Source: Eubacteriales bacterium (lineage in GTDB: Bacteria; Bacillota; Clostridia; Lachnospirales; Lachnospiraceae). Taken from it: a stretch of DNA of 64,000 nt. This document shows, one piece after another, positions 53,577 to 62,276 of the stretch (positions are counted from its first letter, which is position 1; every line of letters starts with the position of its first letter). The notes beneath the pieces are model-generated. The model saw only the letters and a program-made list of their open reading frames with translations. It was not told the origin of the DNA and searched no databases. A program made the translations under genes and the position numbers. The stretch is from positions 1 to 64,000 of the forward strand of contig JAUNHC010000009.1 in NCBI GenBank assembly GCA_030524175.1, read 5' to 3'.

Positions 53577-53612
53577 ACAAAAAAGGGCGATACTCGTTAT
53601 CGCTCTTTTTTT
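53577..53612 (+). terminator. Partial terminator between binding protein and permeases
   Basis: AGGGCGATA pairs with TATCGCTCT, followed by seven T. Placed inside an ABC operon it should give more binding protein than permease. Confidence 0.75.
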
Positions 53613-53705
53613 ATCCCGCCCCAGCGGCTTTTAGGAGCAGTCGGGGACGGAGAAAGGCAGTGTTGGGAGCGCCTGCCCGCGTTTATCTGAGAGAGGAGAA
53701 AGAAA

Positions 53706-54590
53706 ATGAAAAAAGTTTTGGGAAACAAAAAGGCAATTGCCTTGTTCGTAGGTCCCGGCCTGATTCTTTACGTGGGGCTGGTGTTCGTTCCTATCATCTG
53801 GTCCTTCGTGTATTCGTTTTACAGCGGAAGCCCGGGCTTGAAATGGGAATTTTCAGGGATTGACAATTACAGGAAACTATTTATTGACAAGCGTTTCATG
53901 GATGCTCTTGTAGTTAATCTGAAATATATTGGAATGGTTATGCTGGGCCAGGTGGTTTTAGGTCTTTGTATGGCGTTGGTTTTCAAATTCTGGCTGAAAC
54001 GATTTAAAAATGTGATCAGAACCTTGATCTTCTTCCCGGTGGTACTGCCAACAGTTGCGGTTGGCCAGCTTTTTGCCAAGATTTATGAGATTCAGCCCAA
54101 CTATGGACTTTTAAACAGCCTTCTGTCCAATATCGGGCTTCAGGAATGGGTGCAGCCCTGGATCGGCCAGGCCAGCACTGCTCTGAAATCCTTAAGTGTG
54201 ATGGACGTGTGGGTGGCAATGGGATTCTATGCGGTCATCTTCTACGGTGCCCTTCTGGATATCCCGGAGGATGTGATGGAGGCGTCACGGATTGACGGTT
54301 GTACCTCTTTCCAGATGTTCCGCCATATCCTTCTTCCCCTTTTGCGTCCGGTGACGATCACCTGTTTGGTATTCAGCTTTTCCGGTTCGGTTAAGATGTT
54401 CGAGTCAGCTATGGCCCTCACAGGGGGAGGTCCGGGAAATGCCACCACATCCTTATCCATGTATATGTATAATACATCCTTTGGATTTAACAAGGTGGGC
54501 TACGGAAGTACCATTGCTATTGTAATTTTCCTGATATGTATTCTGGGAACAACCATTATCAATAAATTTGACGTTAAAGAAGAAGCGTAA
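53706..54590 (+). CDS. ABC sugar permease (UgpA/MalF type)
   Basis: A 294-residue membrane protein with six helices. The ATPase-contact EAA loop is EASRIDGCTSFQMFRHILLPLL. It forms the channel with the next permease. GAGAGGAG precedes the ATG. Confidence 0.9.
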   Translation: MKKVLGNKKAIALFVGPGLILYVGLVFVPIIWSFVYSFYSGSPGLKWEFSGIDNYRKLFIDKRFMDALVVNLKYIGMVMLGQVVLGLCMALVFKFWLKRFKNVIRTLIFFPVVLPTVAVGQLFAKIYEIQPNYGLLNSLLSNIGLQEWVQPWIGQASTALKSLSVMDVWVAMGFYAVIFYGALLDIPEDVMEASRIDGCTSFQMFRHILLPLLRPVTITCLVFSFSGSVKMFESAMALTGGGPGNATTSLSMYMYNTSFGFNKVGYGSTIAIVIFLICILGTTIINKFDVKEEA

Positions 54591-54602
54591 GGAGGTGTGG
54601 AG

Positions 54603-55448
54603 ATGAATCAAGCAAAATCAAAAAGAGTTATAAAGTCTACCCTTGTGAAAGTTTTTATCTTCATACTGGTGATCATTGAAACCTATCCTATTTTCTGGAT
54701 GCTCACCGCAGCCCTGAAAAAGCCGGCAGAGTTTGTGAGCAAGCCTGCATATGCCCTTCCGGACGGCCTTTACTTCCAGAATTTTGTGGATGCCTGGACA
54801 AGAGGAAACATGGGACTGTTCTTCAAGAACAGTTTGATCAACACCTTTGTGGCATTGATTTTTATTGTCATATTCAGCATGAGTATCGGTTTTGCCGTTA
54901 CCAAGATGGAATGGAAGCTTAAGAACTTCTTTAAACGGTTCTTCCTTCTGGGAATCATGGTGCCGGTGGCAACGGCCCTCATTCCCCTGTTCCAGATTTA
55001 TAATAAGATGGGGCTTGTGAACACCAGACTCTGCCTCATACTTACTTACATAGCCTTTGGTCTTTCTCTGTCCGTGTTCCTGGTGACCGGATATATGCGC
55101 TCCCTGTCTAATGAGATCATGGAGGCAGCAGTTATTGACGGGTGCGGGATTTACAGTATGATGTGGCATATTGTAGTACCTCTGATGAAGAACGCTGCTG
55201 TGACTGTGCTGGTATTGCAGTTCTTCTATAAGTGGAATGACCTGATCTTCTCCATGACCTTCATAAACGACACCAAGCTGAAAACAATCCAGACCGGACT
55301 TCTGTATTTCCAGAATGAGTTCGGGGCCAAGAACTGGGGCGCTATTTTCGCTTCTGTATCCATGAGCGTTCTGCCTATGCTTGTGCTGTATATGATTCTC
55401 AACAAGACTGTCATCGAGGGAATGACAGCAGGAGCCGTTAAAGGGTGA
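54603..55448 (+). CDS. ABC sugar permease (UgpE/MalG type)
   Basis: A 281-residue membrane protein with six helices. The EAA loop is EAAVIDGCGIYSMMWHIVVPLM. The ATG at 54603 is set by GGAGG at 54591-54595. No ATP-binding subunit gene follows, so a shared MsmX/MsmK-type ATPase encoded elsewhere probably powers the system. Confidence 0.9.
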   Translation: MNQAKSKRVIKSTLVKVFIFILVIIETYPIFWMLTAALKKPAEFVSKPAYALPDGLYFQNFVDAWTRGNMGLFFKNSLINTFVALIFIVIFSMSIGFAVTKMEWKLKNFFKRFFLLGIMVPVATALIPLFQIYNKMGLVNTRLCLILTYIAFGLSLSVFLVTGYMRSLSNEIMEAAVIDGCGIYSMMWHIVVPLMKNAAVTVLVLQFFYKWNDLIFSMTFINDTKLKTIQTGLLYFQNEFGAKNWGAIFASVSMSVLPMLVLYMILNKTVIEGMTAGAVKG

Positions 55449-55453
55449 ATATG

Positions 55454-55498
55454 AAAAAAGTAATGCCTTGGTATAACATCCCGGGTATTACTTTTTTT
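55454..55498 (+). terminator. Terminator of the sugar ABC operon
   Basis: AAAAAAGTAATGCC pairs with GGTATTACTTTTTTT. An imperfect GC-rich inverted repeat (about 55570-55607) also lies before the next gene. Confidence 0.85.
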
Positions 55499-55650
55499 GC
55501 TTTTCAGATGCTTTTTGTTGACATTCGTTAAAACTATGAGCATAATAGGCCCATGGAAAACTGTAACCTGCGGGGTGCTGACGTGCCCCGGCAGCATCCC
55601 GCGGCTTACGGGTTCTGTTAAAATGATTGTATAATATAGGGAGGTCATTT

Positions 55651-56184
55651 ATGGATATTTCAAAAGAAAAATTCCTGCAAAACATATATGACACTGTGAA
55701 AGAATGGGAGATAAAAATCGGCTATCGTCCCGAAGCGGTCCAACTGTACTATCCAGAGGAATCTCTCACAGAACTGCTGAATGTGACTGAGGAGGAGCTT
55801 CCCCGGGCAATCTCTGAATTTAAAGAGCAGGTACAGGCGAGCCTGGGAGAAATCCATATCTGCGAGACAAAGGAAAAAGGCCGCTATTGTGTTCAAATAT
55901 CTGAAAAAGGCACTGCATATATTCATGAAAATGTGCCGGAGCCGGCTTTTTTAAAAGCTTTTCTAAGTGTTATCACTTCTCCGGGAAAGACTCTTGAGGA
56001 TGTGGAAGCCGTATTTGGGCAGTTTTCTGAAAAATTCACAATAAATAAAACTGAGAACAGAGAGTGGAGCTTCTGGTTCCCGGACGGCGGACCCGATCCA
56101 TATGTTTACCATGTGGAAGAAGATGATTTCGGCCTTCAGTATCACCGGTTTACCAAAGAGGCATATAACAGTCTGTTTTTATGA
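55651..56184 (+). CDS. DUF3877-like protein
   Basis: A 177-residue acidic cytoplasmic protein. The opening EKFLQNIYDTVKEWEIKIGYRPEAVQLYYPEESL and the aromatic-rich end (WFPDGGPDPYVYHVEEDDFGLQYHRFT) resemble DUF3877. GGGAGG 6 nt before the ATG fixes the start; TATAAT lies about 20 nt upstream of it. Function unknown. Confidence 0.75.
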   Translation: MDISKEKFLQNIYDTVKEWEIKIGYRPEAVQLYYPEESLTELLNVTEEELPRAISEFKEQVQASLGEIHICETKEKGRYCVQISEKGTAYIHENVPEPAFLKAFLSVITSPGKTLEDVEAVFGQFSEKFTINKTENREWSFWFPDGGPDPYVYHVEEDDFGLQYHRFTKEAYNSLFL

Positions 56185-56193
56185 TCTCTTGTT

Positions 56194-57669
56194 TCACTGT
56201 AACTGCTCATTGTCTATACTATATTTCAGCCGTGCGATACATTCCTTCATATACTTTTCTGTTTCTTCAATAGTATACAAATTTTCATCCTCCAGGCTTT
56301 CCGCATAATCCAGAAAGGCAAACAGCAGTCCGGGCTCCTGAAAGATAAGATATACGTGTTTTCCATGTACTGTATTAAACAGCAGATAACCTGATGTGCT
56401 GCTCAAACAGAGATGCAGCTTTCCGGAAATCAGGTCCAATGGTTTTTTCAGGAGACGGTAATGGACGTCTCTGCAATGTATCATAGCCTGTTCCAACAGT
56501 TGAAGCCTCTGCTTTTTGTTCATAGGGCGGTATAACTCATCAGGGACCTCCAGGAGTCGTCCTGTATTTACAAAACGTTCAATTCCTTGCTGTGTACAGT
56601 AGATATATCTGCTTTTTTCAAGAACCTTTTCCTTACAAACTGCAATGTACTGGCTGAAATATGTAATGAGGTCATTTCTGTTGGGAAGTTCAGGTTCAAT
56701 GACAGCCTCCAGGATTTCTGCAGTGATATAAGGGACAAGACATGGTTCAGCCTGTATCATATAAGAAAAAGGAGTATGCCAGATGATCTGTCCCAAAATG
56801 CTGATTTCATCCACAAAAGAGTGTACGAGATTAAAAAGCGGCTGGCATTTATTTTTGTATGATTTGAAAATATCCCAGAGCAGGTTCAGTGTCTTTTTGT
56901 CGTGATATAAAATCCCGGCATGGTAGTCTGATGTACAGGTAATGGCATAATTTTCTGTGAGGATCAGTCCTGGAAAAATGTTCAGGTTAAAATAATGTGA
57001 GTGAATGTCATCATAAAAATAGTAAGGGTGGTAGTCCAGCTCATTGATGAGCAGAAGAAATATCTTTTTTAAATAAGTCAAATTATAATATTCATGGTTT
57101 TCCGTCATCTGCTGAGTTTTACTGAGACAAAAAATGTGTTCAACGGTAAAATCAGAACCGGATGTTTTTAAATTGGTGAGTAAGCTGAAGAGAAAATCAT
57201 GATCCGGCTGTAAAATCAGTGCGATTTTACCGTTAGTTCTGGAAGCCTCTGTTTCAAGAATGTGCTGAAGATAATAATTAAATTCAATTTGGCTGTATAT
57301 TGGGATGCAGACTTCAGCCAAACTGGCTGTATCTGCCCCTGCTGTCTGCTGTTTCGCAGGCAGGAGGGGAGATACAGATATGATATCCGGAAATTGAAGA
57401 ATAAATTGTTCTACGTTCTTCCTTCGGTAGTAATTATCTTTTCCAACAACTGTAAGTTGATAGGCTTCCCTGAAATCCTTATATTCAGAAGGTGTGAGAC
57501 GCATAAATTCAGCCATTTTTCCCACTGTCTCCAGGGATGGCGGATTGCGTTTTCCGTTGATGATCTTATACATGGTAGAACGGTCCAGTTTACAATACTT
57601 AACCAGGGAATAAACTTTAATATCCTTAGCTTTGATCAACCGGCTTAGTAATTCGGAAAATTCAGACAT
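56194..57669 (-). CDS. Large XRE-type HTH regulator
   Basis: A 491-residue protein. Residues 1-65 are a Cro/C1-type HTH (FSELLSRLIKAKDIKVYSLVKYCKLD, then STMYKIINGKRNPPSLETVGKMAEFM). The remaining 420 residues match no family I know; they are alpha/beta, rich in aromatics, and resemble ligand or effector domains of Rgg/PlcR-like size without visible TPR repeats. The ATG at 57669 follows GAGAGG at good spacing; an upstream ATG at 57702 is also possible. It lies convergent to the DUF3877-like gene. Target genes unknown. Confidence 0.7.
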   Translation of the reverse strand: MSEFSELLSRLIKAKDIKVYSLVKYCKLDRSTMYKIINGKRNPPSLETVGKMAEFMRLTPSEYKDFREAYQLTVVGKDNYYRRKNVEQFILQFPDIISVSPLLPAKQQTAGADTASLAEVCIPIYSQIEFNYYLQHILETEASRTNGKIALILQPDHDFLFSLLTNLKTSGSDFTVEHIFCLSKTQQMTENHEYYNLTYLKKIFLLLINELDYHPYYFYDDIHSHYFNLNIFPGLILTENYAITCTSDYHAGILYHDKKTLNLLWDIFKSYKNKCQPLFNLVHSFVDEISILGQIIWHTPFSYMIQAEPCLVPYITAEILEAVIEPELPNRNDLITYFSQYIAVCKEKVLEKSRYIYCTQQGIERFVNTGRLLEVPDELYRPMNKKQRLQLLEQAMIHCRDVHYRLLKKPLDLISGKLHLCLSSTSGYLLFNTVHGKHVYLIFQEPGLLFAFLDYAESLEDENLYTIEETEKYMKECIARLKYSIDNEQLQ

Positions 57670-57943
57670 AACAAATAACCTCTCATTCTTTTCTACGGTC
57701 ATATCTTATCAGTAAATCCATATTAAATTCAATTAATGTCCATAAAATGCATGTTAAAGGTAATAAAAAATATTGCCCACAAACATTGCCACAAAATGTA
57801 AATCCAGGAAATATTCTGCCCACAGGAAATGCCTCAGTAAATAAATACTAAAAAATCATGTCTACAAAATCTGCCACTCATTGCCGTATACCTGTCTCTG
57901 AATTATGATTAATAAATGAGCTTAAAAAGAGGGGGCAAGCTGT

Positions 57944-58321
57944 ATGTATTGTGAAAAATGCGGTGAAAAGCTGGAAGATACTGCTGTTTTTTGCCCGGTT
58001 TGCAGTAATCAGGTAAAAAGAGTGATAAAGAATGGGGAGAATGCAAGTGATTCTTTGATTTGGGAAGACGATACTTATAAAGTGCCTGACGAAGCTGTAG
58101 ATAACAGTGACAGGGAAGGACATAACAGGCTTAAATGGGCGTTAAGTATATCTCTGTCTATCCTGTTTCTTATCATCACTGTGATAATCGTGTGGATAAT
58201 GGTCAGCGGCTCAGGCAATACAAACAATACAGGCATTGTAGTCAAAACAGAGAAAAGTGCGATGGCTGGAGCGGAAGATTACAGGGATGAGGTGAAATTA
58301 TGTTGTCAGAAGATATGCTGA
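57944..58321 (+). CDS. Zinc-ribbon membrane protein ahead of the Tad genes
   Basis: A 125-residue protein. Residues 1-20 hold a zinc ribbon (CEKCGEK and CPVCSNQ). A charged linker leads to one membrane helix near residues 66-90. The short remainder follows. It overlaps the Tad ATPase gene by 22 nt, so it is translated with it. GAGGGGGCAAG precedes the ATG. Role in pilus assembly is unproven. Confidence 0.72.
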   Translation: MYCEKCGEKLEDTAVFCPVCSNQVKRVIKNGENASDSLIWEDDTYKVPDEAVDNSDREGHNRLKWALSISLSILFLIITVIIVWIMVSGSGNTNNTGIVVKTEKSAMAGAEDYRDEVKLCCQKIC

Positions 58322-59541
58322 ACAAGCTTGTTCTGGAAATAAAAAGATTTCTGTTGTCAGACGCCATACTGTTAAGCCGTGCCAGCGATGAACAGCTTAT
58401 GCAGAGAATTGCGGATGTTACGGACCACAAGTTGGTAAATCTTAAGATCACATCCCAGGAAAGGATGAGGATAGGAAAGCTTGTGTTCAGTTCTATCCGT
58501 GGTTTGGGCATCTTGGATGAGATTCTTGAGGATGACAGTATTACAGAGGTGATGATCAACGGGCCTGACAATATCTTTATAGAGCGGGGTGGGCATGTTT
58601 TCCGGCTGAACCGCAGATTTGAAAGTCAGAGACACCTGGAGGATATTATCCAGAAAATGGTGGGAAGGGCGGGTAAGGAAGTGAATCAGGCGAATCCTAT
58701 CGTAGATACACGGCTTCCGGATGGCTCCCGTGTAAATGTAGTGCTTCCCCCGGTTTCTCTTTCCGGGCCGATTGTGACAATACGTAAATTTTCCAGGACA
58801 CCCATGACAGTAGAACAGCTATTAAAATACGGTTCCATTACACCGGAAGCAGCACAGTTTCTTCAAAAGCTGGTTAGAGCTAAATATAATATCTTTATCA
58901 GCGGCGGTACAGGTTCAGGCAAGACCACCTTTTTAAATGCACTGTCAAATTTTATTCCGGGAGATGAGCGTATCATCACAATCGAGGATTCGGCAGAACT
59001 CCAGATAACAAATATTGTCAACCTGGTAAGTCTTGAGACTCGAAATGCCAATACCTCAGGAAAAGGGGAGATAACGATCCGCGAATTGATCCGGTCAGCA
59101 CTTCGTATGCGCCCGGAGAGGATTGTTGTGGGAGAGGTGCGCGGGGAAGAGGCCTTAGATATGCTGCAGGCCATGAATACAGGACATGACGGTTCCCTTT
59201 CCACAGGGCATGCCAATTCTACAAGAGATATGCTGAGCAGGCTGGAAACTATGGTGCTTCAGGGAAACGCAGGACTTCCCCTTGCGGCAATCCGGCAGCA
59301 GATATCATCAGCTTTGGATATTATCATTCATCTTTCACGGCTTCGGGACAAATCCAGGCGGACTATGGAGATTACAGAGGTTTTAGACTGTGAACACGGA
59401 GAGTTTAAACTGAATCCGTTGTTTGTTTTCCGTGAGACAGCCGGAACCACATTGAATAAGGTGCAGGGGACTCTGGTACGTACAGATAAGCCTCTTAGAA
59501 ATGATTATAAACTGCGGCTTCAGGGAATCCAGCCGTTTTAG
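58300..59541 (+). CDS. cpaF: Tad/CpaF-type secretion ATPase
   Basis: A 413-residue hexameric ATPase of the type IV secretion/pilus family, powering Flp pilus assembly. The N-terminal domain has SITEVMINGPDNIFIERGG, then Walker A GGTGSGKTT with Lys208, the IEDSAEL motif (Walker B equivalent), the GEVRGEEALDMLQAMNTGHDGS Asp/His boxes, and the ARG finger region. GAGGTGAAA precedes the ATG. First enzyme gene of a Tad cluster that runs off the window. Confidence 0.92.
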   Translation: MLSEDMLNKLVLEIKRFLLSDAILLSRASDEQLMQRIADVTDHKLVNLKITSQERMRIGKLVFSSIRGLGILDEILEDDSITEVMINGPDNIFIERGGHVFRLNRRFESQRHLEDIIQKMVGRAGKEVNQANPIVDTRLPDGSRVNVVLPPVSLSGPIVTIRKFSRTPMTVEQLLKYGSITPEAAQFLQKLVRAKYNIFISGGTGSGKTTFLNALSNFIPGDERIITIEDSAELQITNIVNLVSLETRNANTSGKGEITIRELIRSALRMRPERIVVGEVRGEEALDMLQAMNTGHDGSLSTGHANSTRDMLSRLETMVLQGNAGLPLAAIRQQISSALDIIIHLSRLRDKSRRTMEITEVLDCEHGEFKLNPLFVFRETAGTTLNKVQGTLVRTDKPLRNDYKLRLQGIQPF

Positions 59542-59550
59542 AGGGCAGCT

Positions 59551-60351
59551 ATGAAAAAGAAATTTAAAAAAGTAAGAAAAAAATACGAACCGCAGAAAGC
59601 TGTATTTGGTGATGCAGTTGATTATTATGTGTACCATATGAATACCCTTGAACGGATGACGGGAGCTGCCGTTGGGTTTCTGGCGGGATTTTTTGTTTGT
59701 ATGGTATTTTTCAGAGGTATTCTGTTTTCTGCAATAGTAGGATTAATAATGACAATACCGGGGATTCGGAAGTACCGGGAGTATTTGAAACAAAAACGTC
59801 TTCGCGGACTTCTATATCAGTTCCGGGATATGATGGAAGCTTTATCAGCCTCATATTCCGCCGGAAAAAATACACAGGGGGCATTTGAGGATGCCTGCGC
59901 AGATTTAAGCAGTATTTACGGGGAAAGAGCCGATATTGTAATGGAAACAAGGCTTATTGTAAGCGGTTTGTATAACGGACAGAACATAGACGATATGCTG
60001 AACAATTTTGCACTGAGAAGCCATCTGGACGACATTGAAAGTTTTGCCACTATTTTTGAAGTTACCAATCAGTATGGCGGAAATCTGAAAAAAGTGGTTG
60101 GTGAAACACGACAGATCATCAGCGACAAGATTGAGACGGAGATGGAGATTCAGACACTGCTCACTGCAAATAAAAATGAATTGAACATTATGACACTCAT
60201 GCCTGTGATCATCATGGTAATGCTCAGCGGAATGGGAGACATGTCTATTGTAAGGAATACACCGTTGAATGTCTGCGTGAAGATTGTGGCACTTGTTTTG
60301 TTTGGTGCAGCCTATGTGATGGGGAAAAAAATTGTGGATATCAAGGTATAG
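59551..60351 (+). CDS. tadB: TadB-like pilus assembly membrane protein
   Basis: A 266-residue GspF-domain platform protein with membrane helices at about residues 38-70 and two near the C-terminus. The conserved cytoplasmic domain has FRDMMEALSASYSAGKNTQGAFEDA and EVTNQYGGNLKKVVGETRQIISDKIE. GAGGGCAG precedes the ATG. It partners with TadC, encoded 9 nt downstream. Confidence 0.88.
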   Translation: MKKKFKKVRKKYEPQKAVFGDAVDYYVYHMNTLERMTGAAVGFLAGFFVCMVFFRGILFSAIVGLIMTIPGIRKYREYLKQKRLRGLLYQFRDMMEALSASYSAGKNTQGAFEDACADLSSIYGERADIVMETRLIVSGLYNGQNIDDMLNNFALRSHLDDIESFATIFEVTNQYGGNLKKVVGETRQIISDKIETEMEIQTLLTANKNELNIMTLMPVIIMVMLSGMGDMSIVRNTPLNVCVKIVALVLFGAAYVMGKKIVDIKV

Positions 60352-60360
60352 GAGAGAAAA

Positions 60361-61230
60361 ATGCTGAACTGGTTTCAACTGGGACTGCTGGCAGTTAGCA
60401 CGCCTCTTACAATGGTATGGCTGTTTTTGGCCATGACGAAAGGAAAGAAATATAAAAGCTATACGGAAAGTGTATTTGCAAAGGAATTTCAGATGAGGGA
60501 GCTGTTTTGTGTGGGTTTTTCTGCCATGGCACTTTTACATATTAATACAAAGTCCAGGAAAGCCCAGGGGAAAATCAAACAAATCTCTGAAATTAAAGGA
60601 AAGAAGTATGCAGAATATTATTACTATATTCTTCAGGGAGCAAAGATAACATATGTTTATACAATTCTGGTAGTGGTACTGCTGTTAGCCGTGCTGGCAG
60701 ACAGCCAGGAGGCCCTTCTTTTAGGTCTGGTGCTGGGCGGGCTCACTGTTGCATATATTAATCTTTCTCTCCAGGATAAACTTACTGCCAGAAGGCAGGA
60801 GCTGCTCATGGATCTGCCGCAGGTATTGTCTAAGCTCACACTTTTGGTGAATTCCGGCATGGTGCTGCGTGATGCGTGGAAAAAGGCTTCCGTGACAGGC
60901 AGCCGCATTCTCTATGTAGAAATGCAGAATACCAGCCTGGAAATAGAAAACGGAGTCATGGAGGTGGAGGCCTACAAAAACTTTGCAGAACGCTGCAATA
61001 TTAAAGAGATAAGGAAATTCACCTCTCTGATCATCCAGAATCTCCAGAAGGGTAACGAGGAGCTGGCATATTTCCTTAAGGAGATGTCGGATGAGATGTG
61101 GGAAGTGAAAAAGAATGAGGTAAAGCAGAAGGGGGAGAAGGCAAATTCCAAGCTTCTGTTTCCGGTGCTTTTAATTTTTATCGGCATTCTGGTTATGGTC
61201 CTGGTACCGGTGATGACTCAGATGGGATAA
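60361..61230 (+). CDS. tadC: TadC-like pilus assembly membrane protein
   Basis: A 289-residue GspF-domain protein with an N-terminal helix, two central helices (residues about 95-145) and a C-terminal one. The cytoplasmic domain has LLMDLPQVLSKLTLLVNSGMVLRDAW and SLIIQNLQKGNEELAYFLKEMSDEMW. Preceded by TAGGAGAG. Confidence 0.88.
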   Translation: MLNWFQLGLLAVSTPLTMVWLFLAMTKGKKYKSYTESVFAKEFQMRELFCVGFSAMALLHINTKSRKAQGKIKQISEIKGKKYAEYYYYILQGAKITYVYTILVVVLLLAVLADSQEALLLGLVLGGLTVAYINLSLQDKLTARRQELLMDLPQVLSKLTLLVNSGMVLRDAWKKASVTGSRILYVEMQNTSLEIENGVMEVEAYKNFAERCNIKEIRKFTSLIIQNLQKGNEELAYFLKEMSDEMWEVKKNEVKQKGEKANSKLLFPVLLIFIGILVMVLVPVMTQMG

Positions 61231-61333
61231 TAAACAGCAGAAGGCTGTTTTATTATAAATGTATGATCAGGGCACCGAAGGGGTGAGGATATCCTTGATC
61301 GGATCTATAAAAAACGACGGGAGGAGAAAGAGC

Positions 61334-61567
61334 ATGATTGACAAATTAAGTAGCTTGTGGATAGGGGCACAGCTCCGTATGAGAAATTTTTGGGAGGATT
61401 TTAAAACCGAGGAAAAAGGTGCCGCGGAGATAGTTGCTATCATATTGGTGGTGGTGGTGATAATCGCTCTTGTTGCTATATTCAGGGATAGAATCGCAAA
61501 TGTGATCAACAGTGTATTTGATAAAACTGATGATTTTGTTAACAGCTGTATTATAAGGATATTATGA
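61334..61567 (+). CDS. Flp-type (type IVb) pilin-like protein
   Basis: A 77-residue protein with the pilin layout: a polar leader, then EEKGAAEIVAIILVVVVIIAL, where Gly-Ala-Ala-Glu would be processed by a prepilin peptidase (Glu at +5-like position), a hydrophobic helix and a short C-terminal part. It matches the Flp1-like family. GGGAGGAG precedes the ATG at 61334. Its stop overlaps the TadE start (ATGA). Confidence 0.85.
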   Translation: MIDKLSSLWIGAQLRMRNFWEDFKTEEKGAAEIVAIILVVVVIIALVAIFRDRIANVINSVFDKTDDFVNSCIIRIL

Positions 61568-62247
61568 TAAATGATAAAGAACGCGGAGCAATCATGGTGG
61601 AGGCTGCTATATATTTCCCCATTACAATAGCTGTTGTTATGGTTGTTCTCTATCTGGGGCTGTTTAAGATGCAGGAGAGTTACTTTTTCTTCCAGGTAGA
61701 GCGGGCAGCTGCAGGTCTGGCAAAGGAAATTGCTTATCCGGGGTATGAGAATTTTAATGGGGATAAGCCTCTTGAGGGAAACCGGGTGGATGTGGCCTGG
61801 GAGGAGGCTCCGTCCGCTGATGCGGTTCATGCTTATTATGAAGCCTACTCCGGCAGTATATCGAAGATTTACCGGTGGGGACTGGACAGCAATTCCGAGA
61901 GGCGGGCAGAAGCCTACAAAGAAGCTCTCTGCCGAAACAGTGCCTTGTTTTCTATGGGGAGAACAGAGGCTTATGTAAAAATAAACAATGCGTTTCTTTC
62001 AAAGTCTGTACAGGCAGAGGTCCGCTATGTCGTTCCAACTCCCGGAATCATCCGGTATTTGGGCGTGAAGGATAGTATAACACTTTATGCAGGGGCATAC
62101 CAGCCTGTGCTGAATACTACAGATTTTGTGCGCAATGTGGATCTGGCCTGGGATATGGGAGAATTTTTGCTGGATAAGCTGGGATTAGGAGGAAAAGCAG
62201 AGGAGTTTGCACAGAAGTTTAATAAAGTGAAGGAATTACTATTGTAA
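61564..62247 (+). CDS. TadE-like pseudopilin
   Basis: A 227-residue protein with an N-terminal ERGAIMVEAAIYFPITIAVVM segment, the TadE-type processing and helix region. The extracytoplasmic remainder is polar. It would be a minor pilin processed like Flp. It overlaps the Flp gene by 4 nt. Confidence 0.82.
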   Translation: MINDKERGAIMVEAAIYFPITIAVVMVVLYLGLFKMQESYFFFQVERAAAGLAKEIAYPGYENFNGDKPLEGNRVDVAWEEAPSADAVHAYYEAYSGSISKIYRWGLDSNSERRAEAYKEALCRNSALFSMGRTEAYVKINNAFLSKSVQAEVRYVVPTPGIIRYLGVKDSITLYAGAYQPVLNTTDFVRNVDLAWDMGEFLLDKLGLGGKAEEFAQKFNKVKELLL

Positions 62248-62276
62248 CCATAAAGTATTCATGAGGAGGGAAGCAT

